Notes: generated by a model from the sequence alone, not told the origin. 64,000 nt of DNA from Mycolicibacterium senegalense (GCF_019645875.1 NZ_CP081000.1:1984001-2048000); one strand, 5' to 3'. Counted from the stretch's first letter, positions 24,402-33,420 are shown. Numbers and translations: made by a program.

Positions 24402-25523
24402 ATGTCATACGAGAGCACTGCCGAGCCCATCAAGGTCGGCTATCTGATGGACTTCACCTTGCCGCCGGGCTTTCCGGACGAGTTGCGGGCATCGTTCACC
24501 CAGACCTTTGACCTGGTGTTCGAAGAGGCCGTTGAGCAGGGCCTGATGGATCGGCCGGTACAGATGATCTACCGCGAAGTGGAAGGGCTGCCGAAAGGTT
24601 CGGTGAAGGCGGTGATCGATGCCTACGGCGAACTCGTGGACGAGGGCGCTCTGGTGGTCTTCGGACCGAACATCACCGACAACTGTGTGCCGCTGCGAGA
24701 AGCGATCGAGGACCGCTTCAAGGTGCCGGCCATCAGTGTCACGGGTACCGACGACTGGCTCGGTGAGTGGACGTTCGCCTTTCCGCAAGGCTCGATGACC
24801 GACGAACCGATCTTTCTGGCCGACCTGGTCGCCAAACGGGGCTTGACCGAGATCGGTGTGCTCGTAGAGCAGAACCTCATCGGCGACAGCTACCTGAAGA
24901 ATCTGCGAACCGCCTGCGCGCGCAAGGGTATTCGGATCGTCGCTGAAGCCGCGATCGCGCAGACCGCACAGGACATCAACGCCGCGGTCAGCACGTTGCA
25001 CGAGGCGAAGGCAGAGGCCATCGTGCATCTCGGTTTCGGTTTCGGCATCGTCTTCATCAACCCGGCACTGGAGGCCGTCAACTGGGATCCACCGCGGTTC
25101 ACCACCACCGCATTCCAGAATGCCTGGGTCAACCCGATCATGTGGAACGCGTTTCTGGGCTGGATCGGCGTCGATCAGTACGACGAGGGCAACCCCGTCG
25201 GACAGGCCTGGTTGGACCGATATGCCAAGCGGTACAGCGGAAGCCGCCCCGAGTACTGCGTCTCGGTGGTCAACCACGACGTCGCCGCAACGCTGGTGCG
25301 TGCCTTTACCGACGCCCATCCGCTGAGCCCGCGCGGGGTCAAAGAAGCGCTCGAACGCGTGAAGATGATGCCCGCGGCCTCCGGCGCGCCCGGAACCCGG
25401 GTGTCCCTGGGGAAGTGGACCCGCAGAGCCTGGATGGGCGCGGGATATCTGGTCGCCCGGACCCTCGACGAAGACGGCGTCAACTCCCACCTGGTCGACC
25501 GCTTCGGCGAGGATGCCTCGTGA
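24402..25523 (+). CDS. Type 1 substrate-binding-fold protein without signal peptide
   Basis: A 373-residue protein of the branched-chain amino acid/urea ABC-type substrate-binding family (IKVGYLMDFTLPPGFPDEL, VVFGPNITDNCVPLREA, VPAISVTGTDDW, VLVEQNLIGDSY). It starts at residue 1 with the first binding-fold strand and has no signal peptide or lipobox. No ABC permease or ATPase is nearby. It is therefore probably cytoplasmic, acting as a ligand carrier or sensor, or else secreted by an unrecognised route. The GGAGGTCAG before the ATG is a good ribosome site. The stop overlaps the next start (GTGA). Confidence 0.85.
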   Translation: MSYESTAEPIKVGYLMDFTLPPGFPDELRASFTQTFDLVFEEAVEQGLMDRPVQMIYREVEGLPKGSVKAVIDAYGELVDEGALVVFGPNITDNCVPLREAIEDRFKVPAISVTGTDDWLGEWTFAFPQGSMTDEPIFLADLVAKRGLTEIGVLVEQNLIGDSYLKNLRTACARKGIRIVAEAAIAQTAQDINAAVSTLHEAKAEAIVHLGFGFGIVFINPALEAVNWDPPRFTTTAFQNAWVNPIMWNAFLGWIGVDQYDEGNPVGQAWLDRYAKRYSGSRPEYCVSVVNHDVAATLVRAFTDAHPLSPRGVKEALERVKMMPAASGAPGTRVSLGKWTRRAWMGAGYLVARTLDEDGVNSHLVDRFGEDAS

Positions 25524-26647
25524 CGACACAGGAATCCTCGCCCGATACCCGGGTCGAAGCACCGGCGCGCAAGGGCCCCAACTGGGGCCGGGTGATCGCC
25601 CTGCTCGCCTGGCTCGGCTTTCTCGGCCTGTTCGTCGCCGTCGGTCGCACAGACGTCGACCCACGGGTGGCCAATCCGAATGTCGAAGGGCGGCCACGTC
25701 CTGTCGGGTTCCTGACCGCATTCGATCACTGGCAGATCATTCCGCAGGTCGGAGCCGTGATCATCGTCGTGGTGTTCACCGTGATGTTCATCGTCGGCTG
25801 GCGGAAGAACCCCGGCAGTCCGGTGCTGCTCATGGTGCTGTGCACGACGCTGATCGTCTGGCAGGACCCGATCATGAACTGGTCGCCGTACGCGGTGTAC
25901 AACCCGATGCTGCTGCACTGGCCCGAGAACTGGTACCTGGTCATGATGTCGCCGACCGTGGAGCCCTTCATCGTGTTCGGCTACGTCCTGTTCTACTTCG
26001 GACCGTACTTCCCGGCGATCTGGATTCTTCGCAAGCTGCAGGCCAAGCACGGTCCGGAGGCGTTCGTCACCCGCCACCCCCTGATCAGCCTGGGTGGGCT
26101 GGTGTTGGTGATCGGCTTCGTCTTCGACGCGATCCTGGAAGTCAGCCTGGTGCGGACGGGGCTCTACATCTACTCCCAGGCCATCCCGTTCGGAACCTTG
26201 TTCCCGGGCAGCACCTTCCAGTTCCCGCTGATCTGGGAGTCACTCTCGGTGACCTTCGTGATGATTCCGGCGGCGATTCTGGTCTACCGGGACGACACCG
26301 GAAAGTCCGTGGCCGAGAAACTCGCGGCGAAGGCCAGGATCTTTCCCGCGAAGCCCGTGCTGGGCACATTTCTGGTGATGTTCGCGATCATCAACGTCTC
26401 GTACTTCGCCTACGGCGGCTGGTTCTGGGCGATCAAGGCCAGCGGCCTGGCCACCTCGGTCGCCTGCCCGTGGCCCTATCCCGAGGCCAAGATCTATGAC
26501 CCGCAAGGCTATTACCGGGCGAACGGAGCCGAAGGGCCGTACTCGGTGGGCAAGTGGGCCACCTGGCAGCAGGGTCCCGCGCGGAACCCCGACGTCGAAC
26601 TGGGTTCGAAGAGCGATCGGTGCGCATCGGAGAGCCAGAATGGGTGA
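25520..26647 (+). CDS. AveC-like (spirocyclase family) membrane protein
   Basis: A 375-residue integral membrane protein starting at a GTG that overlaps the preceding stop. About seven hydrophobic segments are visible, including ALLAWLGFLGLFVAV, VGAVIIVVVFTVMFIVGW, GGLVLVIGFVFDAILEV and VLGTFLVMFAIINVSYF. The pattern matches actinobacterial proteins grouped with AveC, the avermectin spiroketal cyclase, though the overall similarity is distant and the enzymatic role in mycobacteria is not established. A second smaller AveC-like protein ends the cluster at 33397. Both may act on a lipophilic pathway intermediate in the membrane. Confidence 0.75.
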   Translation: MTTQESSPDTRVEAPARKGPNWGRVIALLAWLGFLGLFVAVGRTDVDPRVANPNVEGRPRPVGFLTAFDHWQIIPQVGAVIIVVVFTVMFIVGWRKNPGSPVLLMVLCTTLIVWQDPIMNWSPYAVYNPMLLHWPENWYLVMMSPTVEPFIVFGYVLFYFGPYFPAIWILRKLQAKHGPEAFVTRHPLISLGGLVLVIGFVFDAILEVSLVRTGLYIYSQAIPFGTLFPGSTFQFPLIWESLSVTFVMIPAAILVYRDDTGKSVAEKLAAKARIFPAKPVLGTFLVMFAIINVSYFAYGGWFWAIKASGLATSVACPWPYPEAKIYDPQGYYRANGAEGPYSVGKWATWQQGPARNPDVELGSKSDRCASESQNG

Positions 26648-27530
26648 ACCGAGAAGCGTGCTCATCACCGGGGCGTCCCGGGGTCTCGGCTTCGCCTCGG
26701 CCGTGCGCCTTCATCACGAGGGGTGGCGCGTGGTCGCGGCGATGCGGACGCCGGAGAAGGGCATGCCGCTGCTGCGTGAGGCGACGGGCGCCGGTGAGGA
26801 CGACGACAGACTGATCGGTGTCCAACTCGACCTCACGGACACCGCATCGGTTGCCGCTGCGGCCAAGTCGATCGAAGAGGCCGCCGGTGCGCCCTATGCC
26901 ATCGTCCACAATGCCGGGATCTCGGCCGCAGGCATGGTCGAGGAAACATCGCCCGAACTGTGGGAGCGGATGTTCGCGACGAACGTCTTCGGCCCGGTAG
27001 CCCTCACCAAGGCACTTCTGCCGTCGATGCGCAGCTCGGGCCGGGGCCGCATCGTGCTCATCTCAAGTGCGGCCGGTGTGCGCGGAATGCCAGCGACCGC
27101 ACCGTATTCCGCGGTCAAGGGAGCACTCGAGCGGTGGGGCGAGGCGATGGCAGGCGAGGTCGCACCGTTCGGGATCGGCGTCACCATCCTGGTGACCGGG
27201 ACCTACGACACCGAGATCATCACCGACGCGGGCACGACGGACGACCGCGATCTGGATGGTCCCTACGCGGCACACCACCGCACGATGGACAAACGCGGGC
27301 GGGCCATGATGAAGCGTGCGGCGAAGTCACCCGACACGTTCGCCGCCGGCCTGACCGGAGTGCTCGACAGCTCGAAGCCGTTCGTCAAGACCGCCGTCGG
27401 ATTCGACGCGCGAATGCTTTTGATCGCCAACCGGTTACTGCCGTCATCCGGCCTGCACCAGATGACCAGGCTGATGATGGGCATCCCGCGGTTCGGTGCA
27501 CTGCGAGAGAAAGGCACTGCCGATGGCTGA
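26640..27530 (+). CDS. Short-chain dehydrogenase/reductase
   Basis: A 296-residue classical-type SDR: cofactor motif TGASRGLG, NAG in IVHNAGIS, catalytic Ser in VLISSAAG and YSAVK for Tyr/Lys. The ATG at 26640 overlaps the AveC-like gene by 8 bp, and the gene itself overlaps the aldehyde dehydrogenase gene by 8 bp. It probably oxidises an alcohol or reduces a ketone with NAD(P). The C-terminal extension with LLIANRLLPSSGLHQMTRLM is amphipathic and may contact the membrane. Confidence 0.9.
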   Translation: MGEPRSVLITGASRGLGFASAVRLHHEGWRVVAAMRTPEKGMPLLREATGAGEDDDRLIGVQLDLTDTASVAAAAKSIEEAAGAPYAIVHNAGISAAGMVEETSPELWERMFATNVFGPVALTKALLPSMRSSGRGRIVLISSAAGVRGMPATAPYSAVKGALERWGEAMAGEVAPFGIGVTILVTGTYDTEIITDAGTTDDRDLDGPYAAHHRTMDKRGRAMMKRAAKSPDTFAAGLTGVLDSSKPFVKTAVGFDARMLLIANRLLPSSGLHQMTRLMMGIPRFGALREKGTADG

Positions 27531-28992
27531 CTTCGAGGCCAGGATGCTGATCGACGGCAAGCTCGTGGACGGATCGGCGGGCACCTTCACCAACATCAAT
27601 CCGGCCAACGAGCAGATCCTGGGCGAGGTCGCGGACGCCTCGACGGCCGATATGCAGCGGGCCATCGACGCCGCCCGCCGGTCGTTCGACGCGACGGATT
27701 GGTCCACCAACCGCCAGCTGCGCAAGCGGTGCCTCGAACAACTACACGACGCGATCCAGAGCGAACTGGAGGAGTTGCGCGAGGAGCTCATCGCCGAAGT
27801 CGGTGCACCGCGGGCCGTGACGCACGGGCCACAACTCGACGCGCCGTTCGCCGACGGATTGAGATACCCGGCCCGGCTCATCGAAAACTTCCCGTGGGAA
27901 ACGGATCTTGGGGACACCGTGGTGTCCGTCACCGGCGTGAACACCACTCGCAAGGTGTGGCGTGAGCCGGTCGGGGTGGTCGGTGCGATCACACCGTGGA
28001 ATTTTCCGTTCGAAGTCACGATCAACAAACTCGGGCAAGCGTTGGCAACCGGAAACACCGTGGTGCTCAAACCCGCGCCGGACACGCCGTTCAACGCCAC
28101 CCGGCTCGGACGGCTCGTCGCCGAGAACACCGATATCCCAGCAGGTGTGGTGAACATCGTCACGGCTTCGGACCACCTCGTCGGCGAAGAGCTGACCCTG
28201 TCACCGAAGGTCGACATGATCTCGTTCACCGGGTCGACGGGCGTGGGCAGGCGGATCATGGAGAAAGGCGCCGCGACCATGAAGCGGCTGTTCCTCGAAC
28301 TCGGCGGTAAGTCGGCCACGATCGTCCTTGACGATGCGGATTTCAACTCGGCATGCCTCATCGGTATCGGCCCGTTGCTCCACGCTGGGCAGGGCTGCGC
28401 TGCCCCCACCCGAATGCTGTTGCCGCGCTCCCGCTATGACGAGGGCGTCGCGATCCTGAAGGCCATCTACGAGAACATCACCCCCGGCGATCCGCAGGAC
28501 CCGGGAACTCTCTGCGGTCCGGTGATCTCGGCCAGGCAGCAGTCCCGCATCCTGGGCTACATCAGGAAAGGCGTCGAGGAAGGCGCCACCATGCTCGTCG
28601 GCAGTACCGACGCGCCTCGCCAGTTCGACAAGGGATTCTGGGTGAACCCAACTCTTTTCACCGACGTGGACAACTCGATGACGATCGCTCAGGAGGAGAT
28701 CTTCGGGCCCGTGCTCGTCGTCATTCCCTACCAGGACGAAGACGACGCCGTCCGGATCGCCAACGACAGTCCGTACGGGCTGGCGGGCAACGTCATGTCG
28801 GCCTCGTTGGACCGTTCGCTTTCCGTGGCGCGCCGATTACGGGCCGGGTTCATCGGGCTCAACGGCACCGCGGGTTACGGCGCCGATACGCCGTTCGGCG
28901 GCTACAAGAACAGCGGGGTGGGCCGACAGAACGGCATCGCGGGATTCGAGCAGTACACCGAGGTCAAGTCCGTCGCGTACCCGGCCGGCTAG
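27523..28992 (+). CDS. Aldehyde dehydrogenase
   Basis: A 489-residue NAD(P)-dependent aldehyde dehydrogenase with PWNFPF, the catalytic Glu in LELGGKSA, the catalytic Cys in GQGCAAPTR, and EEIFGPVL. All active-site residues are present. The ATG at 27523 is inside the SDR gene end, indicating translational coupling. In context it would oxidise an aldehyde made by P450/SDR steps to the acid. A second aldehyde dehydrogenase of the same class lies at 37490. Confidence 0.94.
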   Translation: MADFEARMLIDGKLVDGSAGTFTNINPANEQILGEVADASTADMQRAIDAARRSFDATDWSTNRQLRKRCLEQLHDAIQSELEELREELIAEVGAPRAVTHGPQLDAPFADGLRYPARLIENFPWETDLGDTVVSVTGVNTTRKVWREPVGVVGAITPWNFPFEVTINKLGQALATGNTVVLKPAPDTPFNATRLGRLVAENTDIPAGVVNIVTASDHLVGEELTLSPKVDMISFTGSTGVGRRIMEKGAATMKRLFLELGGKSATIVLDDADFNSACLIGIGPLLHAGQGCAAPTRMLLPRSRYDEGVAILKAIYENITPGDPQDPGTLCGPVISARQQSRILGYIRKGVEEGATMLVGSTDAPRQFDKGFWVNPTLFTDVDNSMTIAQEEIFGPVLVVIPYQDEDDAVRIANDSPYGLAGNVMSASLDRSLSVARRLRAGFIGLNGTAGYGADTPFGGYKNSGVGRQNGIAGFEQYTEVKSVAYPAG

Positions 28993-29005
28993 GGAGGAGA
29001 GAGCT

Positions 29006-30214
29006 TTGTCGCAGTTGTTCGACGATCTCGAGGACTTCGGCTCGTTCGACGACGCCGTTTCGGGAGACGTCCGGGATCCGTTCCCGGAGCTCGCCAGGCT
29101 TCGGCGTGAGGAACCGGTGCAGCGAATCGACATGTCGGCGATGCCGGGGGAGCAGGGCAAGCCCGTCTTCATCGTCTACCGCTACGAGGATGCCCAGCAG
29201 ATGCTGCGCGACAATCTGACCTTTTCGTCGTCGGGGGTCATCGCGGCATTCGGCCCGGTGCTCGGCGACGGTGTGATGCTGGGGATGGACGAACCGGTGC
29301 ACGGCAGGCTGCGTTCGCTGGTATCGAAGGCGTTCTCGCAAAAGGCATTGGCGCGTTGGGAAGACGAGTTGGTCGGCCGCGTCGGCAACGAGCTGATCGA
29401 CAAATTCGCCGACAACGGCAAGGCCGACCTGGTCAAGGAATTCACCTTCGACTATCCGAGCCGCATCATCGCCGGGCTGCTGGGGCTGCCGGAACAGGAC
29501 TACCCGCAGTTCCAGCGCTGGTCCATCTCGCTGCTCAGCTGGATCCTGAACCCCGAACGCGGACTGGCCGCGTCGGCCGCGCTGTGCGAGTACTTTGCGC
29601 CGATTCTCTCGGCTCGCCGTGCCGAGCCGCAAGAAGACATGATCAGCCTTCTCGCCGAGGCCGAGATCGACGGCGAAAAGCTCACCGACGAAGAGATCTT
29701 CTCGTTCTTCCGGCTGCTGTTGCCCGCCGGCGTGGAGACCACCTACCGATCGCTGGGCAACCTGCTGTTCGGGTTGCTCTCGGACCCAACGCAGCTCGAC
29801 GCGGTCAAGACCGACAGGTCATTGCTGCCGCAGGCCATCGAAGAGGCGGTGCGCTGGAACCCGCCGCTGTTGACCATCACCCGCACCACCACCTGTGACA
29901 CTGAACTCGGCGGAGTGCACATTCCCGAAGGTTGTTCGGTGATGCCGATGCTCGGCTCGGCGAATCGACAGGAAGATCGCTGGGAGAACCCCGACGAGTT
30001 CGACATCTTCCGCACCGCCAAGGGAAACCTCGGCTGGGGCCACGGGGTGCACGTGTGTCTGGGAATGCACCTGGCGCGCCTCGAAATGCGCACTGCCATC
30101 AACCTTCTGCTGGACCGGCTGCCCAACCTTCGGCTCGACCCGGACGGAGACGACCCGCACATCCGGGGCCAGGTCTTCCGGTCGCCGACGTCGCTACCCG
30201 TGCTGTTCGGATGA
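29006..30214 (+). CDS. Cytochrome P450
   Basis: A 402-residue P450 starting at a TTG after GGGAGGAG. The I-helix is LLPAGVETT, ExxR is in IEEAVRWN, and the heme loop is WGHGVHVCLG. Trp replaces the Phe seven residues before the Cys ligand, which may shift the redox potential. There is no ferredoxin gene next to it, so electrons must come from one of the unlinked ferredoxins. It is followed by another P450 gene of a different type. Confidence 0.93.
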   Translation: MSQLFDDLEDFGSFDDAVSGDVRDPFPELARLRREEPVQRIDMSAMPGEQGKPVFIVYRYEDAQQMLRDNLTFSSSGVIAAFGPVLGDGVMLGMDEPVHGRLRSLVSKAFSQKALARWEDELVGRVGNELIDKFADNGKADLVKEFTFDYPSRIIAGLLGLPEQDYPQFQRWSISLLSWILNPERGLAASAALCEYFAPILSARRAEPQEDMISLLAEAEIDGEKLTDEEIFSFFRLLLPAGVETTYRSLGNLLFGLLSDPTQLDAVKTDRSLLPQAIEEAVRWNPPLLTITRTTTCDTELGGVHIPEGCSVMPMLGSANRQEDRWENPDEFDIFRTAKGNLGWGHGVHVCLGMHLARLEMRTAINLLLDRLPNLRLDPDGDDPHIRGQVFRSPTSLPVLFG

Positions 30215-30221
30215 CAACCCG

Positions 30222-30281
30222 GCGAGCAGACACATATGTACCCGACACGCCGCAGTTCTGGGGACATATGCGTCTGCTCGC
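30222..30281. repeat. 60-bp palindrome, dispersed family 2
   Basis: GCGAGCAGACACATATGT (30222-30239) pairs with 30264-30281, with one mismatch in 18 bp and a 24-nt loop. It lies between two P450 genes. A second element with the same GCGAGCAGAC outer arms and the same total length is at 54808-54867. The ATG inside the left arm at 30236 is not used as a gene start. Confidence 0.65.
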
Positions 30282-30301
30282 GGAGAAGAAGGGAGACTGA
30301 G

Positions 30302-31570
30302 ATGACCGACTTCGAGACAGTGGATTTCTTCACCGACCCGGCGCTGGTGCCCGACCCGTACCCGTACTTCGACCATCTGCGATCGAAGTGTCCTGTCTCC
30401 CACGCCACTCCGTTCAACGTCCTGGCCGTCACCGGCTACGACGAGGCGTTGGCCGTCTACAGGGACCCGGCGTTCTCGTCGTGCGTGTCGGTGGCAGGCC
30501 CGTTCTCCGGCCTGCCCTTCGGGCCGGGGGAGAGCGACGACGTCTCGGAGCTGATCGAGGAGCACAGGCTCGCGGTGCCGATGGGCGAGCACATCACGTC
30601 GCAGGATCCTCCGCTGCACACCCGCACACGGGGTCTGATGAACAAGCTGATCACGCCGAAGCGCCTCAAGGAGAACGAGGACTTCATGTGGCGGCTGGCC
30701 GATCAACAACTCGACACCTTCGTCGACCGCGGATCGGCGGAGTTCCTGGCCGACTACGCCAAACCGTTCTCGCTTCTGGTGATCGCCGACCTGCTCGGTG
30801 TCCCAGGTGAAGACCACGAGGAGTTCAAGGCGGCGTTCGCGCTGGAGACCGTCGGCGAGCTGGGTAAGGAGGCGCCGACGACGCACAATCCTCTGCAGTG
30901 GCTCAACGACAAGTTCTATGCCTACATCGAGGGCCGCAGGCGCACACCGCGTGAAGACGTCCTGACCGGGCTGGCCCAGGCCAAGTACGAAGACGGCTCG
31001 ACCCCTGACATCGAGGACGTCATGAACCTGTCGACGTTCCTGTTCGCGGCGGGCACGGAGACCACCACCAAGCTGGTCAGCTCGGCTGTCCGATTCATAG
31101 CGGACAACCCGGGATTCGAGACGATGCTGCGCGACGACCGGACCAGGATTCCGGCCTTCCTCGAAGAGACACTGCGAATGGAGAGCCCGGTCAAATCACA
31201 CTTTCGGATGGCCAGCCGGACCACGCGCATCGGCGATGTCGAGGTGTCCGCCGGGACCACTGTGATGGTGCTGCCGGGGGCGTGTAACCGCGACGAACGT
31301 AAGTTTGCCGACCCCAATGCTTTTCATCCAGATCGTACGAACGTGCGTGAACAGATCGCGTTCATTCGAGGTGTGCATTCGTGCCCCGGTGCGCCACTGG
31401 CACGCGCGGAAGGCCGGATCTCCTTGAACCGGATCCTGGACAGAATGTCTGATATCACGATCTCCACCGAGCACCATGGCCCAGCCGAGGACCGTCGGTA
31501 CACCTACGAGCCGACGTTCATCATGCGCGGGCTCAGCGAGTTGCACATCGAATTCAAGCCGGCCGCCTGA
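30302..31570 (+). CDS. Cytochrome P450
   Basis: A 422-residue P450. The ATG at 30302 (MTDFETVDFFTDPALVPDP) follows GGGAGACTGAG; an upstream in-frame ATG at 30236 lies in a palindrome and is not credible. The I-helix is FAAGTETTTK and the heme loop FIRGVHSCPG. It is a paralogue of the P450s at 407 and 52708, sharing the DFFTDP...DPYPYFDHLRSKCPV start. The enzyme belongs to the long 24402-33397 operon. Confidence 0.94.
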   Translation: MTDFETVDFFTDPALVPDPYPYFDHLRSKCPVSHATPFNVLAVTGYDEALAVYRDPAFSSCVSVAGPFSGLPFGPGESDDVSELIEEHRLAVPMGEHITSQDPPLHTRTRGLMNKLITPKRLKENEDFMWRLADQQLDTFVDRGSAEFLADYAKPFSLLVIADLLGVPGEDHEEFKAAFALETVGELGKEAPTTHNPLQWLNDKFYAYIEGRRRTPREDVLTGLAQAKYEDGSTPDIEDVMNLSTFLFAAGTETTTKLVSSAVRFIADNPGFETMLRDDRTRIPAFLEETLRMESPVKSHFRMASRTTRIGDVEVSAGTTVMVLPGACNRDERKFADPNAFHPDRTNVREQIAFIRGVHSCPGAPLARAEGRISLNRILDRMSDITISTEHHGPAEDRRYTYEPTFIMRGLSELHIEFKPAA

Positions 31571-31595
31571 CCGGCGATCACAGGTAGGAGTACAC

Positions 31596-32474
31596 ATGAG
31601 CGGAAAGCTCGACGGCAAGGTCGCTTTCATCACCGGAGCGGCCCGGGGACAGGGCCGGGCGCATGCGCTCGCGATGGCCCGAGAAGGCGCCGACATCATC
31701 GCGGTCGACATCTGCCGTGACATCCCGTCCAACCCGTATCCGTTGGCCACACCAGATGACCTGGCCGAAACCGAAAGGGCCGTCAAAGAACTGGGCCGCC
31801 GTATCGTCGCACGCGTGGCTGACGTCCGGGAGCGCCACGAACTCCGCGACGCCGTCGAGGCGGGCATCGCCGACCTCGGAAAGATCGACATCGTGGTCGC
31901 CAACGCCGGCATTCTGCCGATGGCGATGGGGAAGCCCGACCCCATGCAGTTCGTCGACGCCTCAGACGTCGACCTGGTCGGGGTGATGAACACCGTCGCG
32001 GTCACCGTCCCGCACCTGCCTGACGGCTCGTCGATCATCGTCACCGGATCGACCGCCGGGATGATCCGGGGTACCACCGACAACCCCAACATGGGTCCAG
32101 GTGGAGCGGGCTACGGGTGGAGCAAGCGCGTCGTCATCGAGTACGTCGAGGAGATGAGCCTGCACCTGGCCCCGAAGATGATCCGGGTCAACGCGATTCA
32201 CCCGACCAACTGCAACACCCATCTGCTGCAGAACGACGGCATGTACTCCATGTTCCGGCCCGACCTCACCGAGCAGGGCAAGAAGGCCACCCGCGAGGAC
32301 GCCGAGCCGCTGTTCACCATCTTCCAGGCCATGCCGGTTCCGTACATCGAACCCGAGGACATGGCGAACCTCGGAGTGTTCCTCGCCAGCGATGACAGCC
32401 GCTACATCACCGGGCAACAGATTCGCGTGGACGCGGGCTCATTGCTCAAGTGGCCCAATGGACCTGGCCGCTGA
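31596..32474 (+). CDS. Mycofactocin-type short-chain dehydrogenase
   Basis: A 292-residue SDR with KVAFITGAARGQGRAHA, VANAG, YGWSKRVV (Tyr/Lys) and NAIHPTNCNTHLL. The insert after DIC and the HPTNCNT motif are typical of the mycofactocin-coupled SDR subfamily, in which NAD(H) is tightly bound and electrons are passed to mycofactocin. AGGTAG precedes the ATG at 31596. It probably oxidises an alcohol produced by the P450s. A close relative is at 35612. Confidence 0.92.
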   Translation: MSGKLDGKVAFITGAARGQGRAHALAMAREGADIIAVDICRDIPSNPYPLATPDDLAETERAVKELGRRIVARVADVRERHELRDAVEAGIADLGKIDIVVANAGILPMAMGKPDPMQFVDASDVDLVGVMNTVAVTVPHLPDGSSIIVTGSTAGMIRGTTDNPNMGPGGAGYGWSKRVVIEYVEEMSLHLAPKMIRVNAIHPTNCNTHLLQNDGMYSMFRPDLTEQGKKATREDAEPLFTIFQAMPVPYIEPEDMANLGVFLASDDSRYITGQQIRVDAGSLLKWPNGPGR

Positions 32475-32504
32475 ACCGAACAACCCATCAGAGAGGAGGT
32501 GGTG

Positions 32505-32621
32505 GTGGGCGCCATCATCATGCTCGGCAGCCTGCTCGTCCTGATCGCCGTGATCGTCGGCTTGGTGCTCTACTTCGATCCTGAGGCGCGTCGTGCGCCG
32601 ACACCGGAGGCAGAAGGGTGA
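32505..32621 (+). CDS. 38-residue single-span membrane peptide
   Basis: A short reading frame between the SDR and the second AveC-like gene. It starts with GTG at 32505 (or 32502) after GAGGAGG at 32493-32499 and encodes VGAIIMLGSLLVLIAVIVGL, then VLYFDPEARRAP. One hydrophobic helix is followed by a short charged tail. Its stop overlaps the GTG start of the AveC-like gene (GTGA), so the two are translationally coupled. It is likely a real microprotein, perhaps a small subunit of that membrane protein. Confidence 0.7.
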   Translation: MGAIIMLGSLLVLIAVIVGLVLYFDPEARRAPTPEAEG

Positions 32622-33397
32622 GCGTCGACTTCCTGATCAAAGCGGGTGTGGCTTTCGCGTACGTCACCGGTCTGGGATTCCTGGCGGTAGGCATTTACCT
32701 GAGTTACCGGCGCGGGCGCCTGCATCCGCTGCTGTTGCTGTGTATCTCGGCGCTCTCGTTCTCCTGGATCGAGGCGCCGTACGACTGGGCGATGTACGCA
32801 CAGTTCCCGCCGGCGTTGCCACGGATGCCGTCCTGGTGGCCGCTGAACCTGACCTGGGGCGGGCTGCCCTCGGCTGTGCCCGTCGGCTACATGGGGTACT
32901 TCGTGCTGCCTGCCATCATCGGTGCGGCACTGGGCCGCTGGGCGAGCGGCAAGTGGAATTGGCGGCGGCCGCAGACGCTGCTGCTGGTGGGCTTCGGCGT
33001 CGGCTTTTGCTGGGCACTGTTCTTCAACGCGATCATCGGCGCCCGGATGGGGCTGTTCTACTACGGGTATGTGATCGAAGGACTCGGCCTGTGGGAAGGG
33101 ACCAAGCACCAGTACCCGATCTACGACGCCATCGCGATGGGCGTGCAGATGATGGTGTTCACCTACCTACTGGGCCGCACTGATGCGCAGGGCCGCAACG
33201 TCATCGAGATGTGGGCCGACAAGATCTCCAAGACCCGGCTTCAGTCGGCGGTGTTGTCGGTGATCGCCGTCATCGTCGTGGGGCACGCGGTCTACGCGTC
33301 GGTCTTCGCGCCGCATCTGGTCACCAAACTCGGCGGGTGGGTGACGGTAGGGCCGACCGAGCAGCTGTTCGGAGGAGTGGAGAATCAGCCGAGATAA
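32618..33397 (+). CDS. AveC-like (spirocyclase family) membrane protein, short form
   Basis: A 259-residue membrane protein with about six hydrophobic segments (AGVAFAYVTGLGFLAVGIYL, HPLLLLCISALSFSWIE, VPVGYMGYFVLPAIIGAALG, TLLLVGFGVGFCWALFF). It resembles the AveC-like protein at 25520 in arrangement but is smaller. It is coupled to the upstream microprotein by GTGA and is the last gene of the cluster; a hairpin follows at 33421. Function in mycobacteria is unknown. Confidence 0.72.
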   Translation: MSVDFLIKAGVAFAYVTGLGFLAVGIYLSYRRGRLHPLLLLCISALSFSWIEAPYDWAMYAQFPPALPRMPSWWPLNLTWGGLPSAVPVGYMGYFVLPAIIGAALGRWASGKWNWRRPQTLLLVGFGVGFCWALFFNAIIGARMGLFYYGYVIEGLGLWEGTKHQYPIYDAIAMGVQMMVFTYLLGRTDAQGRNVIEMWADKISKTRLQSAVLSVIAVIVVGHAVYASVFAPHLVTKLGGWVTVGPTEQLFGGVENQPR

Positions 33398-33420
33398 CCG
33401 ATGTGCTGGTCCCGAGACGC

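Noticed and set aside
24405..25721. 438-codon frame antisense to the substrate-binding protein gene
   Set aside because: No domain pattern, basic and low-complexity; the opposite strand encodes a clear binding-fold protein.
30236..30301. Upstream ATG at 30236 as the start of the P450
   Set aside because: It lies in the left arm of a palindrome, has no ribosome site, and adds residues absent from the paralogues. ATG 30302 is better.
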